Part shown: in pieces, positions 6,170 to 11,401 of the stretch
Numbering within the stretch: the first letter of the stretch is position 1
How the letters are laid out: each line of letters starts with the position of its first letter
Assembly: GCA_905194315.1 (NCBI GenBank)
Contig: CAJJRX010000047.1
Coordinates: 1 to 11,401 of the forward strand
Length of the DNA: 11,401 bases
Source: an uncultured Sutterella sp.
GTDB lineage: Bacteria; Pseudomonadota; Gammaproteobacteria; Burkholderiales; Burkholderiaceae_F
Direction: 5' to 3'
Made by a program: the position numbers and the translations under genes
The notes under the pieces: generated by a model
Seen by the model: only the letters and a program-made list of their open reading frames with translations
Databases searched by the model: none
What the model was told of the DNA's origin: nothing

Positions 6170-7921
6170 TTATAGGCTTTTTCCGCTGGCGTCTGTAAGC
6201 GCCAGATACTCGTTGATATCCATCCAGCGCTCTTCGTAATACACCGACATCGGTGCAAAACGGCGCTTGTAATCCATTCCCGGGTAGTCCCTGAGCCAGT
6301 AGCCGAGGTATACATAGGAGAGGTTCATTCGCTTGGCGAAAAGGATCTCGGATAGGATACCAAAAGTGCCCAGACTCTGCTTTTCATAGTCGGGGTCAAA
6401 AAAGTTGTAGACCGCACTGATGGCATTGTCGAGCTGATCGACAATGCAGACCATCACGAGTTTACCCGGCTGCTCGCTTGTGCGTGAGGTGCGGATCTCA
6501 AGTGCATAGGTGACAGTGGAGCTGCTGAAAAGCACCTCCTCAACATCCTTGCGCGAAAAGTCCTTCATATGACTGTCCGCATGCCGGCTGTTGACATACC
6601 GGTAGTAGAGATCCATGTACTCGTCGGAGACGCCGCTGATCGGACGCAGTTCGGCAGTCAGAACGCCATTACGCTTGAGTATGCGGCGCATGTTTGCACT
6701 GAATTTGAAGCGCTGAACATCGATACGTGTTGACAGGCAGCGTTTGCAGCCGTGACAGGCCGGACGGCTCATGAAGTTCACTTCGCGTCGGAATCCGAAG
6801 CAGCTTGTCAGACTGTAGAGCTCGGCATTGTTCTCCCGGGTGGCATTCTGATTGAAGCTGAAAATCTCAAGCCGGGAACGGCGGTCGCTGAAGTAGCTGC
6901 ACGGACGGCTGATCACAGGCAGGGCAACATGGCGTGTGCCCATACAAACCGACGTGAGCAGATCTTCCGCTCTCACATCGTCCGGATCGTCTGAGGTGTT
7001 GGGTTCGATCTCATTGGGATCGTGCCGGTTTTTCTCGTCTGTCTCTTTCAGATAAATGACAGGTGCGCGCAGGGATCGCGGCTCCTTTGTATAGGGACGC
7101 GGTTTGAGTTCAGGAAATGCACCGGCAATAATACCGGTCAGCTCCCGCGGCAGCTTTTCCCAGTCAGGGGCAGTGCGCGAGACGGCTTCACTCTGCAGCG
7201 GCAGATAAGTTGCCCAGTCCATGACCTCGGGGTTAAAGCCGCTCACATAGGGAGAATACATCTGACAGTCAATCAGGGGCATTCTGCAGTGTCTGGCGAT
7301 GGCACAAAGCGCTACCAGAGCGAGTTTACTTGCGTCCGGCAGCCAGCTCATTGCTGTTTCACCGTAGAGCATGCCGCCCTTGGTGCCGAATAGCAGTCCG
7401 CCGGCAATCCGTCCGTTGATCATTACGGTGATGCAATGCGTGAGTCCTTTGCGGTGAGCCTGCTTCCAGCACGATTTCATGGCGTTGCTCAGCCAGGTGC
7501 CGTGAATGGAGAAGTAGTAATGATCGGCCACCGTGTCGACAAAGGCTTCATAGTCACGATCGAGCAGAATTTCGATGCTGTTGCCGTCGTAGTGACGGGC
7601 CAGGGCATCGCGCACGCGTTTTTTCAGCCCGTGCGGCAGGTGTACGGTGTCGGTTTTAATGACTGTGCAGCGTGACACACGCCCCCAGGGGTACATATTG
7701 TCCCGAACCTGTTCAAGTGTCGGCCAGGGCATCACCGCATGGGTGTAGCCGAAATCAATAAGCTCCGGGGTGATACCTCTGGTGATTGAACCCACCACGA
7801 ATTCAGGAGTGCTGTTCGACGAGTCCAGATGTCTGTCTCGGAGAACCGGCAGATGCGTGACAATATTTTCCATGTCATTGGCATCAAAGGTAAGGGGTTC
7901 AAAAGGGTTGTCGGAAAACAT
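6170..7921 (-). CDS. aat-bpt: Fused leucyl/phenylalanyl-tRNA-protein transferase and Asp/Glu leucyltransferase (Aat-Bpt)
   Basis: A single 583-aa frame joins two N-degron enzymes usually made as separate proteins. Residues about 45-248 are Aat, which adds Leu/Phe to N-terminal Lys/Arg. It shows GETAMS with E188 (183-192 region), DASKLALVAL (197-206) and LIDCQ (216-220), where D218 and Q220 match E. coli catalytic residues as I recall them. The usual WWSP motif is replaced by YPWGRVSRC. Residues about 290-320 are a charged linker rich in Asp/Glu. Residues about 333-575 are Bpt, which adds Leu to N-terminal Asp/Glu: RPCSYF with C341, PACHGCKRC with C389, C392, C395, and YVYLGYWLRDYPGMDYKRRFAP near the end. 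ATG 7921 has only a weak binding site; M17 (7873) is an alternative start. First gene of the operon with pyrD. Confidence 0.93.
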   Translation of the reverse strand: MFSDNPFEPLTFDANDMENIVTHLPVLRDRHLDSSNSTPEFVVGSITRGITPELIDFGYTHAVMPWPTLEQVRDNMYPWGRVSRCTVIKTDTVHLPHGLKKRVRDALARHYDGNSIEILLDRDYEAFVDTVADHYYFSIHGTWLSNAMKSCWKQAHRKGLTHCITVMINGRIAGGLLFGTKGGMLYGETAMSWLPDASKLALVALCAIARHCRMPLIDCQMYSPYVSGFNPEVMDWATYLPLQSEAVSRTAPDWEKLPRELTGIIAGAFPELKPRPYTKEPRSLRAPVIYLKETDEKNRHDPNEIEPNTSDDPDDVRAEDLLTSVCMGTRHVALPVISRPCSYFSDRRSRLEIFSFNQNATRENNAELYSLTSCFGFRREVNFMSRPACHGCKRCLSTRIDVQRFKFSANMRRILKRNGVLTAELRPISGVSDEYMDLYYRYVNSRHADSHMKDFSRKDVEEVLFSSSTVTYALEIRTSRTSEQPGKLVMVCIVDQLDNAISAVYNFFDPDYEKQSLGTFGILSEILFAKRMNLSYVYLGYWLRDYPGMDYKRRFAPMSVYYEERWMDINEYLALTDASGKSL

Positions 7922-8007
7922 GAGAAACTGCTTCTTTAAGACGGAGCACCGGGTGAAAGACGCCTTAAAACTAAGCGCTTAACTGACGATGCCGCTAACA
8001 TGGTAGA

Positions 8008-8036
8008 AACATATAGCAAGCCTGATGTTCTGTCAA
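8008..8036 (-). promoter_or_regulatory. Promoter of the aat-bpt/pyrD operon
   Basis: On the minus strand a consensus -35 TTGACA (complement of 8031-8036) and a -10 TATGTT (complement of 8008-8013) are separated by exactly 17 bases. Transcription would start near 8001 and leave an 80-nt leader. That leader contains an imperfect stem (TTTAAG 7935-7940 with CTTAAA 7964-7969, and CACC/GGTG inside). Between this promoter and the tRNA promoter I see only an AT-rich stretch and one inverted repeat (CTGACAT 8064-8070, ATGTCAG 8101-8107). Confidence 0.7.
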
Positions 8037-8197
8037 ATACAAAACGGTACTGTCTCAGATGTGCTGACATTCTGGTAAGTATGTGCCGTTGGCAGGACAC
8101 ATGTCAGGACAGCCATCAGTCGCGGAATGGAAGAATTTTTTTTATTCTTTAAAATCAGTGACTTATAAAAAATCCTGTAAAAATTCTTGGATTTTTT

Positions 8198-8211
8198 AAG
8201 GGTTAACCCTT
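8198..8211. promoter_or_regulatory. 14-bp palindrome overlapping the tRNA-fMet -35 box
   Basis: AAGGGTTAACCCTT is a perfect palindrome whose last two bases are the first two of the -35 box TTGACT. The position would suit a repressor or activator site, but no known protein is implied by the sequence. Confidence 0.4.
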
Positions 8212-8238
8212 GACTTTTCCAAAAAAGGTGTGTAATAT
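8210..8238 (+). promoter_or_regulatory. Promoter of the initiator tRNA gene
   Basis: -35 TTGACT (8210-8215) and -10 TAATAT (8233-8238) are 17 bases apart. The start site would be near 8245, about 37 bases before the mature tRNA. The twelve bases CCTTGACTTTTC (8208-8219) recur exactly at the upstream promoter near the right end of the window (11191-11202). Confidence 0.85.
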
Positions 8239-8248
8239 TCAAAAACTC

Positions 8249-8268
8249 AACGGACAACGACGTCCGTT
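8249..8268 (+). other. Hairpin in the pre-tRNA 5' leader
   Basis: AACGGAC (8249-8255) and GTCCGTT (8262-8268) form a perfect 7-bp stem with the loop AACGAC. It lies at the 5' end of the predicted transcript, before the RNase P cleavage point at 8281/8282. Confidence 0.6.
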
Positions 8269-8281
8269 ACGACAGAATTAC

Positions 8282-8358
<77 letters not shown>

Positions 8359-8365
8359 AGACACC

Positions 8366-8399
8366 AAAAAAGGCAGAATCGAGGGATTCTGCCTTTTTT
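8366..8399 (+). terminator. Rho-independent terminator of the tRNA-fMet gene
   Basis: AAAAAAGGCAGAAT (8366-8379) pairs perfectly with ATTCTGCCTTTTTT (8386-8399) around a CGAGGG loop, starting 8 bases after the tRNA. Confidence 0.95.
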
Positions 8400-8443
8400 A
8401 GTATCTGTTTAAAAAATCACGGAATATCAAGTGCTTGTGGTTG

Positions 8444-8485
8444 CCTTCTCCAGATTGTGAAAGTCGTCTGAAGAAGGAATTTTTG
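8444..8485 (+). terminator. Possible second terminator downstream of the tRNA
   Basis: CCTTCT-c-CAGA (8444-8454) pairs with TCTG-a-AGAAGG (8467-8477), ten pairs with one mismatch, followed by AATTTTTG. It may be a back-up terminator for the tRNA transcript. The U-tract is short. Confidence 0.45.
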
Positions 8486-8490
8486 CCTGT

Positions 8491-8666
8491 TGTGTAAAAA
8501 AAATAGAGGGTGAAATTTTGTTTTTACACACCACTTTTTAAGGTGAATGTTTTTACACAGCTATAAAAATCCCATCAAAAACAAGGGGTTAATGCTAAAA
8601 AGCAAAATCGCTTCTGTCAGGACTGGTAAAAAAATCCAGCACCGGACCGCTTTTTCTGTGTAAAAA
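8491..8666. repeat. Four copies of TGTGTAAAAA in mixed orientation
   Basis: The exact decamer occurs at 8491-8500 (+), 8521-8530 (-), 8550-8559 (-) and 8657-8666 (+). The first two form an inverted repeat that can fold into a long A/T-rich hairpin. Copies 2 to 4 share a C or G before the decamer and C after it. No coding potential is visible around them. They lie 110-290 bases upstream of the predicted small-RNA promoter, and could be protein-binding sites or remnants of an older element. Confidence 0.7.
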
Positions 8667-8773
8667 CGGGTATTTCCGAAGATTCCGATCGTTGAACTGC
8701 TCTGCAAGGCCGGCAGGCTGTCTGTTATCTCCGGCAGGCAGCGGTTCAGGTGGCGCTTTGACCATCCTGTATG

Positions 8774-8782
8774 TGATAGAAT
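8774..8782 (+). promoter_or_regulatory. Extended -10 promoter candidate for the small RNA
   Basis: TGATAGAAT fits an extended -10 (TGn followed by TAGAAT). There is no good -35 at the normal spacing; TTGACC at 8758-8763 is only 13 bases away and so does not fit. Transcription would start near 8789. Confidence 0.4.
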
Positions 8783-8788
8783 CAGAGG

Positions 8789-9008
8789 CGGAGAAGCAGG
8801 AAACTGTCTCTGCGTCCTCTCCGGCCGATGGTTACATCGACTGGGGGAGTCTGCCTTAACAGTAACCTAACAGCAGAAGAAACACAATCAACTTCACGAG
8901 GAAAAGTTAATCAGCTTTTTCCGTGTTATACGCAGAGAAGTTATGGTCGTTCATAACTATCTCCTTTAAGACGGCTCACCACAGGGATGGTTGAGCCGTC
9001 TTATTTTG
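8789..9008 (+). ncRNA. Candidate structured small RNA of about 220 nt, unknown class
   Basis: No reading frame is convincing here, but several helices nest into one fold. The closing helix joins AACT(g)TCTCTGCGT (8802-8815) to ACGCAGAGAAGTT (8930-8942), 13 pairs with one bulged G. Inside it, GGTTAC (8830-8835) pairs with GTAACC (8862-8867) around a small GACT/AGTC hairpin with a GGGGG loop (8839-8851). CACG(a)GGAAAAG (from 8895) pairs with CTTTTTCCGTG (to 8924). TTATG/CATAA (8941-8956) is a further hairpin that competes slightly with the closing helix. An unpaired CTATCTCCTTT (8957-8967) is complementary to ribosome binding sites, and a strong terminator follows. I do not recognise it as 6S RNA, tmRNA, RNase P or SRP RNA. 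Boundaries are inferred from the promoter and terminator. Confidence 0.5.
8967..9008 (+). terminator. Rho-independent terminator at the end of the small-RNA candidate
   Basis: TAAGACGGCTCA (8967-8978) pairs perfectly with TGAGCCGTCTTA (8992-9003), followed by TTTTG. The T-run exists only in the plus direction, so something transcribed rightward must end here. From here to 9106 I see no gene or clear signal. Confidence 0.8.
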
Positions 9009-9106
9009 TCATCACAGCGGTTTTGAGAACGCAGCGGCGAAACTTGCGGGAAGTGCTTTCAGCGACTTTTAGTCCTGCAAATCCCACCGAAAAAATCGAT
9101 AAGCAA

Positions 9107-9673
9107 TTAGCCCAACAATTCAAGGAACTTCCGATCCTGAGAAGTCAAAGGACGCTGTTCCTTTACTTTGGTGTTCAGGTATTTTTGAATACCGAATACA
9201 AAATCCTGTTCGTACTCCGTATATTCAAAACCTTCTTCCTGCTCAAGCGGAATCGTATTGTTGAAAACCAGAGTGGCTAAGGAATAGCCGTCTGGCGACT
9301 CCTTAAAGCCACGGAAAGAGCCATCCTCGTCGTCAAGCAAAGTTGTCTCGACGATCGAACTCACAACATGCCTGAGATACCAGTAAACCTGTCGCATAAA
9401 CTTGCGGCTGGCTAGCGGTGACAGATTCTCAGAAAAGCAGAGCTTTTCAGCGGCGGCAATCAAGTTCTGCTCCTGAAGTTCCAGTAACGGGAAAACGAGA
9501 TCTTTCCGAACCAGGCCTTTATCAATAGCTTGTTTCAGCAAGTCCTCGTACTCCGTCATGCTATCGCCAAGCGAGGACGTGATACCGCACTTTTGCAACG
9601 CTTCGCTTGTCGTCACATGCGGGAGCATGTAGCAAAGCCATTCTCCTGTGAAATCAGCAAGAAAAAAATACAT
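9107..9673 (-). CDS. Protein of unknown function, second gene of an unknown pair
   Basis: A 188-aa protein I do not recognise. It is predicted soluble and mostly helical, with acidic patches (DDEDG near 115, EQEEGFEYTEYEQD near 144-157), aromatic residues at the N-terminus and no signal peptide or long hydrophobic helix. The ATG at 9673 is well supported: CAGGAG stands 7 bases upstream on the minus strand, and the gene begins 12 bases after the stop of the 266-aa gene. Base composition is more AT-rich than the metabolic genes to the left (28 G/C of 60 in 9121-9180 by hand count). That fits recent acquisition or a fast-evolving accessory gene. No terminator with a T-run was found just after its stop on the minus strand. 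Confidence 0.8.
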   Translation of the reverse strand: MYFFLADFTGEWLCYMLPHVTTSEALQKCGITSSLGDSMTEYEDLLKQAIDKGLVRKDLVFPLLELQEQNLIAAAEKLCFSENLSPLASRKFMRQVYWYLRHVVSSIVETTLLDDEDGSFRGFKESPDGYSLATLVFNNTIPLEQEEGFEYTEYEQDFVFGIQKYLNTKVKEQRPLTSQDRKFLELLG

Positions 9674-9685
9674 GCCAAACTCCTG

Positions 9686-10486
9686 CTAAAAATCAAAAGA
9701 GCGACCAAGACCACGCAGAGCATTCGCATATTCAGGATGCACACGGCAGTTCTCGGGAAGGCGATCATACTTTCTGTCGTATTCTTCCTGTCTCAACAAT
9801 GCCAAATCAGCGAGTTTGTCATAAGTGAACTCTGGATAAAGCTCAAGGAACTCAGGCATAGTCGGATCGTAGAGATACGAGGCAATCTTATAGTCACTGA
9901 CAACATCCTTACCATCCCGCAGAGCAATCCATGTTTTCTCTAGAAGATTCAGCTTGATATCGTGCGCTTTGCGGGAGTATTCAAAGCCGTCAAAATGGCA
10001 GATCAGGCGCACTGTTGCACTTTCCAGTGTCTCACTCATCCCCCACCACAGTTTCTCAGGCATTGTGCGAAGGTACGCTTCCATCGTCATTTTTGTTGCT
10101 TTACACGCCTGACGGTACACACTTCGACCTGCAATCTTGCCACCAACAAAATAGAGCGCATTATCAGAGGCAACTTTCAGCATGTTCTGGCTTTCAAACG
10201 GGAGGAAATACAGCCAATTTTGAACATGCCCCCGACCTTTAGAACATACAGCCGCATACGCCTGACGGGTAATTTCAGAAAAATTTCCCGTGAAAGATTC
10301 AGGCGAAAAACCTTCGTCACGAGCCCAACTGAGAATTTCTGTACTTTTTGTAATTTTCACCAGAGGATTATTGCCGTTTTCCAGAAAACAGTAAGTCCAG
10401 ATGTCCCAAGGCTCTTCTCCGAGCTGACTATATAAGAGGTTTTTGTCCCTCAGCAGATTTGTAGTGTTTTGGTAAAAGCTAGCCAT
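9686..10486 (-). CDS. Protein of unknown function, first gene of an unknown pair
   Basis: A 266-aa protein I do not recognise. It is predicted soluble, with no signal peptide or obvious membrane segment, many Tyr/Trp residues (WDIWTYCF near 27-34, QNWLYFLPF near 89-97, KLWWGMSE near 144-151) and a basic/acidic C-terminal part (LLRQEEYDRKYDRLPENC). No catalytic motif is evident to me. The ATG at 10486 has GGGGG about 6 bases upstream on the minus strand; a 45-residue in-frame extension to 10621 is less likely. It is followed after 12 bases by the 188-aa gene, so the two should be made together and may act together. AT-rich compared with the left half of the window. A toxin-antitoxin, phage-defence or phage-derived pair is possible, but nothing in the sequence decides it. 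Confidence 0.82.
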   Translation of the reverse strand: MASFYQNTTNLLRDKNLLYSQLGEEPWDIWTYCFLENGNNPLVKITKSTEILSWARDEGFSPESFTGNFSEITRQAYAAVCSKGRGHVQNWLYFLPFESQNMLKVASDNALYFVGGKIAGRSVYRQACKATKMTMEAYLRTMPEKLWWGMSETLESATVRLICHFDGFEYSRKAHDIKLNLLEKTWIALRDGKDVVSDYKIASYLYDPTMPEFLELYPEFTYDKLADLALLRQEEYDRKYDRLPENCRVHPEYANALRGLGRSFDF

Positions 10487-10527
10487 AGCAATCCCCCTGC
10501 AAAAGTGGTCGTATATGCTCTGAAAGA

Positions 10528-10543
10528 TTACCACTTCTGGTAA
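10528..10543. promoter_or_regulatory. Palindrome in the divergent promoter region of the unknown operon
   Basis: TTACCA-CTTC-TGGTAA has perfect 6-bp arms and lies 42 bases upstream of the minus-strand ATG at 10486. It is well placed for an operator of the two-gene operon, whose own promoter I could not identify with confidence. Confidence 0.35.
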
Positions 10544-10641
10544 AACAACCAAAAAAACAGACGGTTGTGGAAAAATGGAAAAAACACAGACACGCACAGA
10601 AGAGAAAATACAACCGCTCACTTTTTTTTGGTACTCAAGGC

Positions 10642-10670
10642 TTTCCTAAAGTACCGGCGCAATCTAGACT
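10642..10670 (+). promoter_or_regulatory. Weak candidate promoter of the small secreted-protein gene
   Basis: TTTCCT (10642-10647) and TAGACT (10665-10670) are 17 bases apart, about 40 bases before the ATG at 10708. Both boxes are imperfect. The -35 region lies within a GGTAC/GTACC inverted repeat (10630-10655). Confidence 0.35.
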
Positions 10671-10707
10671 AAACGCACCAAACAAAAAGCAGAAAGGTAT
10701 TAAGCAA

Positions 10708-11130
10708 ATGAAAAAACAGGTGGTATCCGTTCTTCTTATGACAAGTCTGGTGTCGGCGCCGTTCGCCGTTCATGCCTCCAGCGCTTCGGACAGTCTGGCG
10801 CAGTGTCTTCACAGTAATGCGTCAAATGCGGATAAAGAAACGCTTATTCAATGGGCGTTTGTAACGCTCGGGCGAACCAGTGCCGCGAAGAAGGTTCAGA
10901 CCCTGAAACTTTCCACCATTACCGGCGTGGAAGCCAAAGCTCAGAAATCACTGTCCACGCTCGTGCTGCAGAAGTGTTCCAAACCTGCAATGCAGCTTCT
11001 GCTGACGGATCCGCGCAATGGTCTGCAGGACTCGCTGGTCAACCTGGCCAAGCGGCTGGTTGATGATGAGATCGCACGCCGTACCTCTCCGCTGCTGAAT
11101 CTTGGCATTGGAGAGCTGCTTGGCCGATAA
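10708..11130 (+). CDS. Small secreted (periplasmic) helical protein with two cysteines
   Basis: A 140-aa protein with a clear signal peptide (MKKQVVSVLLMTSLVSAPFAVHA, cleavage near residue 23-24). The mature part of about 117 residues is helical and contains two cysteines, in LAQCLHSN and VLQKCSKP, about 60 residues apart, which could form a disulfide in the periplasm. The pattern Q-C-L, then D-K-E-T-L-I-Q-W-A-F, recalls small uncharacterised secreted proteins of other proteobacteria. That is from memory, and no function is known to me. The ATG at 10708 is chosen because it opens the signal peptide and has AAAGG at 10693-10697; a 47-residue upstream extension is rejected. It is monocistronic, with its own terminator, and divergent from the unknown operon. 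Confidence 0.85.
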   Translation: MKKQVVSVLLMTSLVSAPFAVHASSASDSLAQCLHSNASNADKETLIQWAFVTLGRTSAAKKVQTLKLSTITGVEAKAQKSLSTLVLQKCSKPAMQLLLTDPRNGLQDSLVNLAKRLVDDEIARRTSPLLNLGIGELLGR

Positions 11131-11165
11131 GCGGCCGAAATCTCAACTGACAGCTGAAAGAGTAC

Positions 11166-11201
11166 GGGAGACCGGGATTTTTTCCGGTCCCCTTGACTTT
11201 T
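11166..11201 (+). terminator. Terminator of the small secreted-protein gene
   Basis: GGG-a-GACCGG (11166-11175) pairs with CCGGTC-CCC (11184-11192) with one bulge, followed by TTGACTTTT. The tail overlaps the -35 box of the next promoter, so termination and initiation share bases. Confidence 0.65.
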
Positions 11202-11221
11202 CTGGGTAGCGCAGGCATAAT
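11193..11221 (+). promoter_or_regulatory. Upstream promoter (P1) of a probable rRNA operon
   Basis: TTGACT (11193-11198) and CATAAT (11216-11221) are separated by 17 bases, with a start site near 11228. The twelve bases CCTTGACTTTTC (11191-11202) are identical to those at the tRNA-fMet promoter, which points to a shared stable-RNA promoter type. Confidence 0.7.
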
Positions 11222-11281
11222 TCTCAGCTCTTCACAAAAGTGATCATGTCAGGTGGCAGAGAAAAAAATTTCCATGCTCTC

Positions 11282-11310
11282 TTGACAATCTGAAAAAGCT
11301 TCTATAGAAT
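11282..11310 (+). promoter_or_regulatory. Strong downstream promoter (P2) of a probable rRNA operon
   Basis: Consensus -35 TTGACA (11282-11287), 17-base spacer and -10 TAGAAT (11305-11310), with a start near 11317. The A/T run GAGAAAAAAATTTCC (about 11260-11274) falls where an UP element would lie. Two strong promoters in tandem, with no reading frame after them, suit a ribosomal RNA operon. Confidence 0.85.
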
Positions 11311-11317
11311 GCTTTTT

Positions 11318-11348
11318 CTCTTCACTACGAAGAGCTGATCTTAAAAAA
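11318..11348 (+). promoter_or_regulatory. boxB/boxA-like antitermination leader
   Basis: CTCTTC (11318-11323) and GAAGAG (11329-11334) form a hairpin with a 5-base loop at the predicted 5' end of the transcript. TGATCTTAAAAA follows at once and resembles boxA (TGCTCTTTA). The further sequence ACCGATAAGTGTGAAC (11363-11378) resembles betaproteobacterial 16S leaders as I recall them. The 16S gene itself would lie beyond the right edge. Confidence 0.5.
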
Positions 11349-11401
11349 TTTGAATTCAACGAACCGATAAGTGTGAACATCGGCAAGTGAGATCCGGTTA
11401 G

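Noticed and set aside
8033..8257. Minus-strand open frame of 74 codons before the tRNA
   Set aside because: It covers the tRNA promoter and AT-rich DNA, has no ribosome binding site and runs over the aat-bpt promoter -35 box.
8491..8666. CRISPR array or plasmid-type iterons
   Set aside because: The repeats are only 10 bases, in both orientations and unevenly spaced, with no cas or rep gene nearby.
8789..9008. Known housekeeping RNA (6S, tmRNA, RNase P or SRP RNA)
   Set aside because: The hallmark sequences I know for these (tRNA-like end of tmRNA, GGAAGGAAGC loop of SRP, conserved RNase P core) are not present; a covariance search would be needed to exclude 6S-like RNAs fully.
8987..9280. 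Plus-strand open frame of 97 codons
   Set aside because: It starts inside the terminator stem and runs antisense into the end of the 188-aa gene, with no ribosome binding site.

Overview
The window reads as a chromosomal segment of a betaproteobacterium, most likely Burkholderiales and probably a Sutterellaceae-like gut organism. This is inferred from the aat, bpt, pyrD gene order, the initiator tRNA sequence and the protein sequences; no search was run. Most of the DNA is GC-rich. The stretch around 8360-10700 is visibly more AT-rich.

Layout. (1) 1-1405: a structured leader, then a secreted PbpG-type D-Ala-D-Ala endopeptidase (+) with a long histone-H1-like basic linker. It ends at a strong terminator that also serves the convergent operon. 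(2) 1499-4274 (-): a membrane Fe-S/CCG-domain oxidoreductase (EtfD/HdrD-like) overlapping an IclR-family regulator by 8 nt. A perfect 15-bp palindrome sits in the -35 region of their predicted promoter and is a natural candidate for the regulator's operator. (3) 4467-4976 (-): thpR, the RNA 2',3'-cyclic phosphodiesterase. (4) 5098-7921 (-): an operon of a single-polypeptide fusion of the two bacterial N-degron aminoacyl-transferases (Aat plus Bpt) followed by pyrD, with a good sigma70 promoter and a textbook terminator. (5) 8198-8399 (+): the initiator tRNA-fMet with promoter, leader hairpin and terminator. (6) 8400-9106: a gene-poor stretch with four copies of TGTGTAAAAA in mixed orientation and a candidate structured small RNA of about 220 nt. 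(7) 9107-10486 (-): two tightly coupled genes of unknown function. (8) 10708-11130 (+): a small secreted protein. (9) 11191-11401 (+): tandem strong promoters followed by a boxB/boxA-like leader, most likely the front of a ribosomal RNA operon whose 16S gene lies beyond the window.

Functional links. The Aat-Bpt fusion would mark proteins beginning with Lys/Arg (Aat) or Asp/Glu (Bpt) for ClpS-ClpAP turnover. pyrD supplies pyrimidine synthesis and passes electrons to quinone, and the Fe-S oxidoreductase probably also feeds the quinone pool under IclR control. The strongest candidates for something undescribed are the transferase fusion, the structured RNA at about 8789-9008 with its upstream TGTGTAAAAA repeats, and the unknown two-gene operon beside it.
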